Shown here: in pieces, positions 12,717 to 24,137 of the stretch | How positions within the stretch are numbered: position 1 is the stretch's first letter | Layout of the letters: the number at the start of each line of letters is the position of its first letter | Assembly (NCBI GenBank): GCA_002794735.1 | Contig: NBAZ01000008.1 | Coordinates: forward strand, 992,001 to 1,056,000 | DNA: 64,000 nt | Direction of reading: 5' to 3' | Source: Pyrrhoderma lamaoense | Lineage: Eukaryota > Basidiomycota > Agaricomycetes > Hymenochaetales > Hymenochaetaceae | Program-made: the position numbers and the translations under genes | The notes under the pieces: model-generated | What the model was told of the DNA's origin: nothing | The model's input: the letters and a program-made list of their open reading frames with translations, nothing else | The model's database searches: none

Positions 12717-13166
12717 GCTTTTCTTGGATATGAAATTGGTGACTAAAGTATTGAAACTACAAATGTAGAGACAAACAAGGCCAAACATAGTAGACCGAAC
12801 AAGGCGTCAGAGAAAAGTGTCAAAGATTGAGTACAGCATCCCCTTGTTCAATTAGTATATCTAACTTACTATTGCATACTATATATCTATATATATCAAA
12901 TCAAAAGGTGACGAGATGGACTTTATTGACGGTGCATGAGTAAAGACAACAAGTCGTCACTTGATGGTGGTAGTTTGACGGTGAATCGCGCGTAACAAGA
13001 TCTTTGTTCGCTTGTCACGCTGTCTTTCACATGCCCTCTTGCTTAAAATCTGCCCTTTTTTGCCTCAAATATCAATATTAATGCCACTTATAAGGAAGGT
13101 CTCTAACAAAGAGCTAAATAATACAAGACACGGGTGATCACGGATTGTATACAGTATACGAAGCAT
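12717..13166. other. Intergenic, no gene seen
   Basis: About 450 bp between two minus-strand genes. It holds the 5' flank of the helix-turn-helix-like gene, with an alternating TA stretch near 12880-12897, and the 3' flank of the reductase. Nothing else recognised. Confidence 0.5.
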
Positions 13167-14532
13167 TTATTCCTTTGCCCAGATATTTTCAACCCTAAGC
13201 AACTCATCAACAGAATCATCAACGGTCTGCCTCCACTCAATCCTCTCTTCCATCCCAAGAATCTCGTTTGCCTTCGTATTATCCATCTTCTTGTTCTTAA
13301 ACCTTTCACCTTCTTCAGATATCTGGGGAAGGCGATCCCGCAACTCTGGACGCGTCTCGCGAAGATACTTCACTGCATCATACCACAAAAATGATGGTCC
13401 ATCAAATAGAAGTCTCTTGTGCCCTACCTCTAACGGAGGGGCAGCTACGGCAAGGATATGCGCACGAGCGACATCGCGAACGTCGACCATTGTCGGTGAG
13501 ATATTCTGCTTGCTTTTTGTATAAACAACAGAGGATGGGTTTTTCGGGAAAACATTCGGTTTGAAAATGGTTCCTAAAGTAGACATCGAAGTTACATCAT
13601 TCTTTTTTACCTGTGCTCCGGGAAGTAGCGGGCCAAAAACATATGGAGGGACAACTACAAATGACTGGTTAGAAGATAGCACGGATCGGGGAGTCGGTTA
13701 CCTACTTGTTGTGATGTCCATCTCAGGATGTTCTTCAGCAAACTTCCATACCTCTCTCTCAGAAATTGTTTTTGCGGCGCCATAGTAAAACTCTTGTGAT
13801 TTTCCCTCTTGGAGAGCCTCGTCGTGCGTCACATCACTCCAGCCTAAAAGCAGTAGGTAAAGAAAAGCTTAACCTTATAGTAATCTGGGACTGCGTTACT
13901 ATGTTCATCTAGTAGTCCTTCGCCGGTAATTTCCTCGGTTTCCATGTTTACTAAAGTAATAGCACTACTAGTTACAATAGCTTTTCTTATGCCCTTTGCA
14001 AGCCCTTGACGTAAGATGCTCAAGGTTCCGTTGATACTTCCCTGTTCATGTCCTGTTACTAATATCTTGGCGGAACAAAGAGGGTAAGTAAACATACATT
14101 TATCACATCAGCAGGATTAATATTAATTGCCCATGGAAGAGGCGCAGCAACATGTATGATGGCGTCGACTCCTAAAGGAAATCAAAATTTTGTCAAAAAC
14201 CTTTCGGATCAAACATACGCACCATCCAAGGCTTCTTCATGGTCCCCCGTAGCGATATCTTCAATCTCAAACACTCGAATAGTCTCGCCGAACAGCCGCT
14301 TGAGCCTGTCCGCTTTATTGGGCCGTGCCGTCCTGCATACATCCGAATGATAAAGATTAGAGTACGAAGACTAGTTTCGAGCTACCTACGCGTTGACGGT
14401 GTAGCCTGCCTCCAGTGCCAAGCTAATGATATGCGATCCTATGTAGCCTGTCCCTCCTGTTATCTACGAAGGATAAGCAGAAGTGAAATTTGTTCCAACT
14501 ATGAACCTTACCAAGAGCTTAGTGCTTGTCAT
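13167..14532 (-). CDS. NAD(P)-dependent epimerase/dehydratase (DFR-like), copy 1
   Basis: Extended short-chain dehydrogenase of the dihydroflavonol-reductase / methylglyoxal-reductase-like group. Exons inferred: 14532-14512, 14463-14390, 14332-14223, 14171-14098, 14041-13900, 13843-13706, 13654-13167. All joins keep frame. The Rossmann motif ITGGTGYIGSH is split from MTSTKLL by intron 1. Then come DAIIHVAAPLPW, the active-site region EFYYGAAKT (Tyr-x-x-x-Lys), PPYVFGPLLPG, DVRDVARAHILA and the tail WRQTVDDSVDELLRVE. Substrate unknown; probably a cytosolic carbonyl reductase. It is the intact paralogue of the gene at 38285-39718, with the same exon phases. That makes it a useful control for the frameshifts there. 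Confidence 0.85.
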
Positions 14533-15413
14533 CTTTCAAGTTTTCTACTTGAGCTAGTTAATATGAAGAGGGCAAGTTGTGACTTGCTGCTTCATACTTA
14601 TATCCATCGTTAGTATATGAAATAAAGCGCTCGGATGGTGTCAGGATCCCACTAGTTAGGTCTTACTCAGCGTATTGATAATGCCGTCCACATTCTACAC
14701 CGTTTTGAATGGAAAACTTAAACCACCTTTTGTCGATATGGAGAATTGTACTAATGTTATGACCATTTGGGGACTTCAAATGTGTAACAGATAGCCGCGG
14801 TACTGAGAGTAGTCAATTAGTTCCTTAATTAAAATCGCCTGATCCTGATCCGCTATATTACAGGCTTCCAAGACGGGGCTATCTAATTAGTCGTAAGGAT
14901 AGGATTTCCAAATCAGTGAGAGAAAAAAGGTATCTTGTCTGCGTCCAAAAGTTTTTATGACTAAAAATACGATAATTACATGTAACACTGATCTTTTGAG
15001 CTTCGAACATCGATGAAATACGCCGTGCCATGCGAGATCTGTCCGTTCCGGAGATTACTCAGGTTACCTACAAATAGAGCTTTGGAACAGCCTTTTGCAG
15101 ACTTCAGATATGGAATTTCGGAACGTAACAATGACATCACCAAAGCTCTTATAAAACTGTGTTAATTGATTGATTAGAAAAACACTACAAATGTTACAAT
15201 GAGAAATTTACTAGAGTTTAAAAGTACTGATAAAATAGACACAGGGGTATTCTGGTAGATCTGTATAGCAGAATTCGAAAACATGACAGATGATACAAAC
15301 TTTTTGTTGTTGTAATATCTCGGCGTGATGTCATAAACCAGTAAGGATTCACTTGAGGTGTTACAGTTGAGCAGATTCTCAAAAGTGTTTACGGAGATTG
15401 AGGAGAAAAGCTC
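14533..15413. other. Intergenic, no gene seen
   Basis: About 880 bp between reductase copy 1 and MTR3, both minus-strand. It contains the reductase promoter and the MTR3 3' flank. Short A/T-rich open frames only. Confidence 0.5.
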
Positions 15414-16513
15414 TCAGCTTGATTCGAGATATGGAGCAAGGAGAGTATGAGAGACAATTGAGTGTATGTCCACAGTTCGTAATAGGCAAGTATTAATACT
15501 CTGTAAAAAGACAGTTATAGTCTATAAGTAATGTCCTCCATCCTTATAAAAATTAAGTTCACCTGTTCTATCTCATCAACGTCCATGCTTCCTTCAATCC
15601 AGATATTGGAGATGAGGCCGAGTGCTGGGACATATGCTAGTGTAAGACATCCTTTTGCATCACATGTTTCTTCACTAGTTGGGTCAAGCCAGACCTCTTT
15701 GGGTCTATATGCCTACATCGAAGACTGTGTTTAATTTATAGAAGAAATTTCAAGAAAGTGGACATGGCTCACGGAAGAACAGCCTACGACAAGACCTATC
15801 ATATCTATCCTTGCGTGGGCAAGCGCAGTACTCGCAGCTGTGATACATGCAGCTACACAACCTTCTATCCCATCGTTTTCAATCACAAATAAAAAGATAT
15901 CAATGGTTGATTTGGGTAATAATTCAAGACGAATCGCAGGTACAAGAGATTGATGGATCAACAGCGACAAGGTGTGATCTTCTGAGTCCTGAAAGTTTTC
16001 GAGTAGATACAATTGAGATGAGAACGAGTACATAAGATTTTATACATACCCGCATAGGTGCGCGTCGTTTTGTGCAGGAGAATGGTGCAAACTTTACTTC
16101 GACGTTGAGTTTTCCTTTTTCGTTGTACGTAGTACTTTTTGATTGCCGCGGGCCATAGCTAAGATATCATAGAATATTAGCTGGATTCAGTGCTCTGTGA
16201 TTATGTGCAACTTACACTGCACAAGCAATCTTCGTCTTCTCGGTTTCAATATACGCGGAACCATTTGCTTGACTTATAAGCCCAGTTCTTAGAACTAGAT
16301 ATTCCTTAGCTTGAGGGATAAGAGCAGAGACACAACTCTGGGCTTACATATAGGTCTGATATCCTCAGGTCTGCGCCCAATCCTACTTCGGAACTGAAGT
16401 TGTTGTTTCGAGGAGGCAATGTTCTGGTGTGCTTCTTCGTCTTCCTCAAATCTGGGTGGGGAACTCTCATCTGGACCATTAATTCTTCTCCTATCAAATG
16501 TGATGGACGCCAT
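15414..16513 (-). CDS. MTR3: Exosome complex RNase PH-like subunit Mtr3
   Basis: Ring subunit of the RNA exosome (EXOSC6/Mtr3), which processes and degrades RNA in nucleus and cytoplasm. It is an inactive RNase PH fold. Start MASITFDRRRINGPDESS matches the Mtr3 N-terminus; RRPEDIRPI is followed by an exon reading NGSAYIETEKTKIACAVYGP across an intron. KLNVEVKFAPFSC, DSEDHTLSLLIHQSLVPAIR, IDIFLFVIENDGIEG and AACITAASTALAHARI are RNase PH blocks. The next exon gives VWLDPTSEETCDAKGCLTLA. The last exon, reached through a 3' intron, ends at 15414. Several introns (some near 50-60 nt) were placed by eye. It is divergent from the NSRP1-like gene across 206 bp. RRP41/RRP46 are alternatives, but the N-terminus favours Mtr3. 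Confidence 0.82.
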
Positions 16514-16719
16514 GCATAAACCAGAAAGTAACTCTAAGTTTGGGTGATTTTATAAGGAAAGTTTGAAAAATATACATGCAGTTTAAATCCCTTATGCGTG
16601 ATTTAATACAAGTTCACGTGACATTTACGTAAATAGATTTATACCGTGTTATACTTAGTAGTGTTCAATTACCACTATATCTACTAGTTACCGCGAGGGT
16701 CCTACTACTAAAACCCGTA
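16514..16719. promoter_or_regulatory. Shared divergent promoter MTR3 / NSRP1-like
   Basis: 206 bp separates the two start codons, so both genes must be driven from this A/T-rich stretch. No element is identified with confidence. Both products act in RNA metabolism, so co-regulation is plausible but only inferred. Confidence 0.5.
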
Positions 16720-18100
16720 ATGAAGGTTTCCTTTTCTCTAAACAAACCAAAAGCCTCTCTAGGTGCTTCTCCTTCTCTCAACAAACCAACAACATTCGCT
16801 TCACTAGAAGATGATGAACCTCTTGACGCAGCTCCCACTGCTTCGAAGAAAGCAAATGGATCGAGTTCCTCAAACCCTTTGGATGCAAACCGCGCTTTAG
16901 CAGCTCAAGCAGCTCAAACTAAAATCTCTAAAGCTCAAAAAAAGAAAATGGAAAGGAGATATCAGTAGATTCTACTGTGTATGAATATGATGAAGTATGG
17001 GATAGGATGCAGGAGGCAAAAGCAAGGCAACGTGAGGCGAAAGAAATAGAGTCTGCAGAGAGAAAGGTTCATTCTTATTCTACTGCTTACTCAGATAAAA
17101 CACTTATTCACAATTTCAACTCAATCCTGTTTGTATTGTCTTTACGGTAGCCAAAATACATTGGATCTCTACTTCACAGTGCTTCTGTGCGCAAACTTGA
17201 CCACCTTCGCGCGGAAGAGAAGATGATTCAACGTGAGCGTGAGGCAGAAGGTGATGAATTTGCAGATAAGGAACAATTTGTCACACAGGCATACAAGGAT
17301 CAAATGGCTGAAGTTAGACGTGCGGAAGAGGAAGAAAAGAAGCGGGAAGGTATGCCTGGTTCATTCTTTCTCCGATATATTGTTACTATCAATTTATATC
17401 TGTGTCTCCAGATGCAGAAAAAGCAAAACGGGGTCCCGCATCTGGGCTCTCAGCCATGTATCGCAAATTACTTGAGCAGTCGGAGGCACAACATGCAGCT
17501 ACCGTCGCGGCAACTACGACATCCACTGCATCAAAGAGAAAAGTACCTTTAGGCCCCGAGGCTCCACCAAACCTTCGTATAACGAGACCCGAAACTTTCG
17601 ATAGCTCCAGTGCAGTTGATATACAACAGGAAGATGAACAGAATGGAAAGGAGCTTTCGGATCTCGAACTTGCCCGAAAGGCTCGAGCGGAGGGGAAAAC
17701 CGTCGAATTGAATGATGACAATCAGATTGTAGACAAGAGAGATTTACTTTCGGCTGGCCTTAATCTCTCCTTACCTAACACACGCCGGCTTACGAAGTCG
17801 GCGAAGTCCCCTCCAAATGCATCAGGGTCTAAAGAAGAACAATCTGTACAACATCGAAATATAAATACAGCAGCGATTGCGGCTAGGCGTCAACGAGAAA
17901 TCGCGGCACAATTGGAGGAAGAGATACACAGAAGGGAGGAAGAAAAAGATAAGAAAGAGAAGGAGGAGAAAGAGAGACTAATAAGGAAACGAAATACAGC
18001 GAGCGATATCCAGGCTGCAAGAGAGCGTGCCCTAGAGAGAAAGAGAAGGCGATTAGAAGGGGGTGGATCAGAAGCAAGGAATGAGGACACGGAAGTATGA
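16720..18100 (+). CDS. NSRP1/CCDC55-like splicing regulator
   Basis: Nuclear speckle splicing regulatory protein 1 family (DUF2040). Exons: 16720-17066, 17151-17349, 17412-18100, about 411 aa. The N-terminus MKVSFSLNKPKASLG is followed by KAQKKKME and then VDSTVYEYDEVWDRMQEAK. Exon 2 gives PKYIGSLLHSASVRKLDHL and MIQREREAEGDEFADKEQF, the diagnostic N-terminal domain. The C-terminal half is a charged coiled coil rich in Glu, Lys and Arg (about 17900-18070). The frame slips once near 16955, in GAAAGGAG between KKKME and VDSTVYE. There is no GT before the break that could start an intron, and the exons sum to one base short. The slip is read as a missing base. Function is taken from the human and plant relatives. 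Confidence 0.86.
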
Positions 18101-18306
18101 TCAAGCCCTCAGTCTGATTTATCTTCATTTATCATATGCATTGTACTCTTATCTGCAACTTGTATGTATAACTAATGAATACTGGACTGAAGTTCTTTAA
18201 TGTTTTGAATATATTACGTAATACCTTCTAATTTCACGGCTTACCATAACGGGAATACTTTAGGTCACACAATACTGCGCGGTTGGTTCAGTTATTGACA
18301 GTCACA

Positions 18307-19204
18307 ATGTACCAACATTACCAACACAGTGGTTCATATCCTCAGTATACTTATAGCCTTCCTACGACCGGCCAGTCGCAGGAGCCATATGTGGCGGCAT
18401 CTAGCTATCATCATGCGTGGTACAATTACTATGGGCCGCAGTTACAGGCACACATGCAGCAGCAGCAGCAACAACAGCAGCAACAACAGCAAGGCCAAAC
18501 AGGACAACAAGTTCAGTTAGCACAGCCGCAGCAATATCAGATACAATATACAACCCCCCAGCAGTATGCAAATGCGCTGAGGATGGGAATGGTTGGTCTA
18601 GCACCAACAGGAAGTGTAGCGCCCATACCAACGGCTACTGCAACAACGTCGACCACGCCTGCTGCAGGAACGAGTTCAACTGGGAGCTTTGCAAGCTATG
18701 CACCTACATCATATACGAGGGAAACGAACAATGCAACTACCACAACAACTAACACTGGATCTCGAGGGCGAAAGCAATCGCAACTGAAGGGGTTATTCTC
18801 AAAGGAATGTGAGTGTAACGTTTTGGTCCATGTCTTCTCCTCCTATTTGGAGCATAAGTATCATATTTGTCTCAGTACCTGCATGAATCTTATGTTTCTA
18901 ACCCTGTCCTACAGTACCAAAGCTGATGTACGGGTTTGGAGATGATAAAAACCCTGCATACGATTCCGTCTCTGTCCTCGAAGAGATCCTTATCGAATAT
19001 ATTGTCGATGTTTGTCAGAGTGCTTTGCAGGTAACACCGCGAAAGAATCGTCTTCAAATCGAGGACCTTCGTCGTGCATTGTCACGTCCTGCAGATGCAA
19101 AGAAACTTGCAAGAATGGAGGAACTATTATTCATGCAAGAGGATATTAAACGTGCAAGGAAGCAATTTGAAGAGAATGAAATGAAGGATGTGGAGAAATA
19201 CTAA
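18307..19204 (+). CDS. TAF13: Transcription initiation factor TFIID subunit 13
   Basis: TFIID histone-fold subunit that pairs with TAF11 in RNA polymerase II pre-initiation complexes. Two exons, 18307-18808 and 18915-19204, giving 263 aa with frame intact. The last 120 residues hold the TAF13 domain: KGLFSKEL, KLMYGFGDDKNPAYDSVSVL, EILIEYIVDVCQSALQ, RLQIEDLRRALSRP, KKLARMEELLFMQEDIKRAR. The first 140 residues are an unusual Gln/Tyr/Thr-rich extension with a 12-Gln run coded by mixed CAG/CAA. Most TAF13 proteins are near 120-200 aa, so the extension is large but probably disordered. Convergent with ERG24. Confidence 0.95.
18457..18492 (+). repeat. CAG/CAA microsatellite coding polyglutamine
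   Basis: Twelve consecutive Gln codons (mixed CAG and CAA) in the N-terminal extension of TAF13. Interruption by CAA would limit slippage. Likely length-variable between strains. Confidence 0.9.
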
Positions 19205-19472
19205 TGAGATCAGGAGTGTCTGTTCTTTCTTAGGTTGGCTTCTCATGGCGGACGATATTTGTTATACTAGTGCCCTATACGCAACATTCTGACATGATAT
19301 ATCACTGCAACGTTATTGTCACTTGTACTATATAATTTGTTTTTGCTTTTTGCTGTCTTACTATGTATGATGTAGAAGATTCTAGATACTCAATAACCAA
19401 CTTAATTTTTTAAGGACAAAGATTTGCAAGGGTAGTGTAAAAGTATTTAGATACGACTTATATCATCGAACT

Positions 19473-20987
19473 TTAGTATACATATGGGACAATACGCCAG
19501 GGAACCATCTTCACATACTTATCCCAGTCTTTTCCATACTTTTTCTTACAGTTCTCGTCATCACGTATCTGACGGTGTATCAGCAATACAGTGAAGTACG
19601 TAACGTAAACGTATGTAACTGGTGTGTTAATTCCAGTCGGGAGCGACCAAGCAAGAGCCATTATTAAATCACCACTAAGCATATAGGTTTAAGAAGACGT
19701 ATTCAAGAGACTAAGAGAAAAATTCACTCACAAATAATTCGGATGTCGAGATCGTCCCACCAACCGGAGACGATAAGTTTTGTACCCCTCTCTGTTTGGA
19801 GGAATTTAAGGTCTTTCGTGGATAATTAGCGAATTATACTACTTCATCCAAGGTATCAAACTCACTCTTCGGATTTCTCCCACTTCGAACGTCGTTTTTA
19901 TCACCATTTGCTGTTCGGAAGATATAGTATCCAAGTAAATTGAATCCAAAGATAATGCCAATCCAAAAGAGCCCGAGCTCGAGTTGATTAAAGACAAGGT
20001 AGCGTGCTTGTATTGAAAATACAAATGGGACCCAAGTTAGATCACCAAAGGCAAGCATAAATCCGAAGCCATCCGTGGTGATATCCATCACCGAGAAAAT
20101 TGCAGATTCATTGTATAATGAATCAGCAATATACCAACATTGGAATGCTACAACAAGCCACATAGAGTCCGTAACTTGACTGAAGCCACCACGACGTACA
20201 GCCTGCTCGCATACCATACTGATGTCGAGAAGAGCCCAAAGAATCATTCCAGGTCGAATTTCGTTGAAAGATTTGATATCAAATAAGCCTATCGAAGGGT
20301 TCAACTCTCGGCCAATGAAAAACTGAAGTATATAAGGTAATTTTTCAGTTCAGCGTCACAAAAAAATGAAGCTTTGAATTAGACATACATCATAGACAAC
20401 ATTTCCCGTGTTACCGCCAAGAGCAAGAAGTTTATCCCCATAGAATGAAGAGATATAGCAATATAAAGATTGTACAAGGCTCATTAGAAGAGATGCGGTG
20501 ATAAATCCCACCCATTTCCCATATAAGAAAGTGAAAAATTCTGGTCCGCAGTAGAAGATATATCCGAGGGTTAGTCCAACAGAGACTAGGAATGTGGAAT
20601 ATCCGTTGACTTTGTAACTTTTCTTCACTCCTGTCCTCAGTGCTAGCCCTCTATCCACCTTCCAGGAAGTATTATCCATGCAACGACACAGAACAGATAC
20701 CAAGCAAGGTACAAGATAGCCGCATCCATATCCCATAGTGAGATCCACCATTTCATGTCTAACAGGACATGTAATTGCCTTAACGAATCAAGAGTCGGAA
20801 GAGAACATGCTTGAGAAGAATCATTGCAGATGAAGAATAATGCATAGACAAGGAAGGGTGTGCCGAGTGTAACGAGTAATGCACCCAGTGGCCCACAAAA
20901 TTCGTAAGACTCCGTAGGAGGATTAAGTATACGCACAGCCTGTTTCTTTGAGTATGAAGAGTTCATCGCCATGCAACTCGAATCCAA
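19473..20987 (-). CDS. ERG24: Delta(14)-sterol reductase
   Basis: ER-membrane sterol C-14 reductase of ergosterol synthesis. Exons: 20987-20389, 20322-19866, 19812-19732, 19674-19473 (about 446 aa). Family blocks: [108 protein letters not shown] plus the tail favour ERG24 over ERG4. Several hydrophobic segments fit a multi-pass protein. Two single-base losses are evident: near 20648 (GAGGG before CTAGC, between WIEG and LALRTG) and near 19757 (GTGGGAC, between SGWW and the RSRHPNY block). Adding one base at each makes the coding length an exact multiple of three. Start could also be Met-6 or Met-8. Confidence 0.9.
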
Positions 20988-21839
20988 TCTTCCGTTCCTG
21001 TTTTTAATACCTCATTGTATGTGATGAGTCGATATTGTATTGACCTGAAAATAATATATCATCATCGCGGTACTTGTCGTACGATGTAAATACTTGTTAT
21101 CAATATGATTTGAGCTACCTACCTCACGTTCGGCAGAGGTGACGTGACTTTGATTTTAATTCATTCATATGGTAAATCGTAGAGAATCACACTATAACAG
21201 TATACTCAAGAGGATCTATCGCCAAGCTCTAGTGGAGATTTCTGAAATTTCAATCCATCTGTGAGATAAATCACTCTCTCGAAGCAGTAGAATGCTTGAT
21301 ATTCGGGTGAATGGTTACGATCAGCTGGTACTTTTGTAAGTATGTTGCTTTCGGCGCTGATCCGTCTCGGGAAGTGGTAACCTCTTATATTCATATCCTT
21401 TAGTATCTGTCCAATTGCCTGAGTTGTTGGTGTCTACGATAAAACTGTTTGTATCAAGTTAGTTTCTTTGTGATGCACAAGGCCAATCTAGCGCGTGTTT
21501 GAACTTGATACCCGAAGTTGCTGCAAATTCACATATTTGCTTTAGATTAGACACATCCGGTAAGTTTACGACAAGGAGGGAGACAATACCCGTACCTAGA
21601 TTAAATGGCAAAAACCAATAGACGTGTATTTTCCTATTCTGGTTCGGGGGTGTCCTTTTTTGGAAATGTATTCTGGGTGAGCGTGAGTAACCTTATTCTG
21701 AATGCGGCTCCGATGTGTCGTGCGTTGGGCGAGTGTCTGTTCACCGCAGCGACAGTGCTGTTGGAACACTTCCCAAATTGAGTACAGGATGAACCATACA
21801 AATATCCAACGGGGATTAAGACCCAGTTTATAGACGAAC
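20988..21839. other. Divergent intergenic, no gene seen
   Basis: About 850 bp between ERG24 (-) and the kinase-like gene (+). Must contain both promoters. Minus-strand open frames at 21206-21394 and 21596-21910 have no recognisable similarity, and the second overlaps the kinase-like start, so neither is called. Confidence 0.5.
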
Positions 21840-23684
21840 ATGTCTTCGTCTGTCTTCAGCTTATCTCCTTCCCCTTCTCCGTCCTCGTCAACCTCAACGT
21901 CCTCCGACAATTCAGAAGAGGACTACGATATCTCCTTTAATAAGCGGCTTTCACCGTCTTGGGAGACATATCAATCACTATTTGAGCAACTGGGTTATCA
22001 CCTTGACTCAGCGTGTGACGTCCGGCTTTACTATGAACAACTCTTTCCTGGTGGTATACCCGATAGTCCCGAAGCAGTGTGTCAGAGAAAGGCCTATAAA
22101 CGAGCTTGTGAGATGCGGGATGATGAGTTATGTAGGGATGAGGGGCTCGTTAGTGATTTTTGTCCCTGTTTTGTCTTGTCACTGATTTCCATATGATCTG
22201 GCATGAATACAATGATGTGGCTTCTCGGTGGCTTCGTCCTCTCTACGCTGTTTTCATCCTATTCGTCTAATTTCTCGGACGTATTTTAATCGTGGTTGCC
22301 TATCAATAGCCTGAGACACTTTTCCGCGGCACCTGCAAGTGGAGAAACAAGCGCATTGTTGTGAAAGCTACTGGATTATGTAGTCGTCAACACACCATCG
22401 TCCGCCTTCTGTCTTCTAAACCATTGAGGGATGACCCGATGAACCATACCATTCGTGAGTATGACGAGTTGAATATTATAATATATACTAATTACCATAA
22501 TACTTGATAATCATATTAATCATACGGCTCCCTCATGAACAGCGGTATTAGACATAATCGAAGTCCCAGAATCTCAGCTAGCATTCATAGTGCAGGAGGA
22601 GTGGTCGTCTGAAATTATAGACACCAATAATCCATGTCCGCTCCCAGTCTTCCTGCATGCCATACGTCAATGTATTGAGGTAAGTAACAATACTCTAGAC
22701 TTGTACGCACATGTATCAATCTAACAACCTCCCAGGGCTTAGTCTTTATGCATTCACATGGCATCGCTCACTTGGATATCTCATTGCGGAATATCCTTAC
22801 AGATTTTGGGGGACATTATGCTTATATTGATTTTGAGACTTCGAGACTGTATCCATTTGAGAAGGACCCTATTGGAGAAATCGTGGGGGAAGATTGTGAC
22901 GGATGGAAAGAACAAGAGAAAAAACCTGATGGAAGAGACACTTCTAGTAGTGACTTACAAGAAGGGTGTAATCTTTCTGGGCCTTCTTTCTCGTCATCTT
23001 CATCTTCGTTCTCATCTTTTTTGTCCATCCCCTCACATACACAATCCATTTCTTCTCCATCATCTATATCCTCTTCTCCCTCTTCATCTATCTCACCCTC
23101 TCCAAATCCATCATTTATTTATTCTGCCCCGCCGTCGTTACTGGACTTGGGTACTTCTGATACTGTTTCGCATCATCCCTACCTACAAGGACAGGATCGA
23201 AATTCCAGTCAAAGTCGCTACTATAACAAGTTCAAAGGAAAGGCACCTGTCTACACTGAGGAATACAGAGAGCATGATAAAATTGTATCACCTCCCGGAC
23301 AATAGTGCACACCTTGGCCTATAAAGGATGTGAAGTGCCACCAGAGCTAGAAGATGATGGTGTCCACGGAGAATCCAGGATGCGGGACGAAAAAGCCTTT
23401 GATCCGTTCAAAGTTGATACTTGGGCACTGTCTGTTGTGATACTCAGGGCCTGCAAAGTACGCCCAATTATTATATCATTTCCTTTCAACATATTTTTAC
23501 CTGCTTCTGCTTTGTTTATCAATCTAATCAGCTGTGTGGATATGATGATCCTGAGTTCGTTCGTCTCACTCAAAGAGGATTGCTCCCAAATTGGGAAGAA
23601 CGAACTTCAGCAGTCGAACTACTAGACACCTTTGATAGAACGGCGACAAAACTTCTTCAGGGAAAGATACCCCCAAAAATCTAA
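21840..23684 (+). CDS. Protein-kinase-like domain protein (agaricomycete type)
   Basis: Unclassified fungal kinase-like protein. Exons: 21840-22148, 22310-22454, 22543-22679, 22736-23457, 23532-23684. Blocks: RDEGL joined to PETLFRGTCKWRNKRIVVKA (beta-3 Lys), HTIPVLDIIEVPESQLAFIV, FMHSHGIAHLDISLRNIL (catalytic-loop HxD..N form), GHYAYIDFE in place of DFG, then YKGCEVPPELE, DPFKVDTWALSVVILRACK and a C-lobe tail. The unusual HLDISLRN and YIDFE resemble a family expanded in mushrooms, and activity is uncertain. A Ser/Pro-rich insert of about 110 residues (22960-23280) sits in the middle. The frame slips near 23281 (TAAAATTG) between the insert and VHTLAYKG, so exon 4 is one base short unless a hidden intron lies in the Ser-rich part. 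Confidence 0.75.
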
Positions 23685-23913
23685 AATGTTAGAAACTACG
23701 CATCTTTGTTGGTTTGAGCGTTTCCATCAACAAAAAGGCCTAGAGGGTTTTTATCTTATGTAGATACAGATGTATGACTTTAATGTAAAACGATACGTGC
23801 AAATTTATTAAATTTGTAATACTAAAGTCTAGGGGAATACTTTGTTTTGAATTTCGTACTATGGATTCGCGGAACCTAATTTTGAAAAAAAATACAAAAG
23901 CATATATCTATAA

Positions 23914-23995
23914 GGCAATACCAGGGTTCGAACCTGGGTTTCGGGAATATCTCATACGTCAAAATCCCGAGTGATGACCACTACACTATATTGCC
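23914..23995 (-). tRNA. tRNA-Gln (anticodon TTG) with short intron
   Basis: 82-nt cloverleaf on the minus strand. Acceptor stem GGCAATA pairs with TATTGCC. D-arm TAGTGTAGTGGTCATCAC; T-arm CCAGG-TTCGAAC-CCTGG. Anticodon stem CGGGA/TCCCG closes around TTTTGA and an 11-nt insertion, placed like a normal nuclear tRNA intron just 3' of the anticodon. The anticodon reads TTG (Gln). No CCA is encoded, as expected for a eukaryote. Flanked by A/T-rich sequence; a T run follows the 3' end on the minus strand (AAAAAAAA at about 23884-23891 on the plus strand), fitting a Pol III terminator. Confidence 0.9.
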
Positions 23996-24137
23996 ATGTA
24001 TTGATGACGTTGTGCTTCATTTACAATCTGTATAAGCTGTTTTTTTATCTACTTCTATCTTGTTAATTAGTGCTGAGATAAAGCACTACGATTTATGGCA
24101 TTTTTACATTACCATAAATACTTTGATACGTACAACT

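Noticed and set aside
12490..12768. Plus-strand open frame across the first exon of the helix-turn-helix-like gene
   Set aside because: No family features; the minus-strand frame has intron support and a coherent length.
13844..13899. A missing base in reductase copy 1 beside a 30-nt apparent intron
   Set aside because: Using the donor GTAACG at 13899 gives a normal 56-nt intron and an open frame, so no loss is needed.
19732..19812. A two-base deletion in the ERG24 QTERG segment
   Set aside because: Re-reading the minus strand shows GAGAGGGG intact; only the single loss near 19757 remains in that exon.
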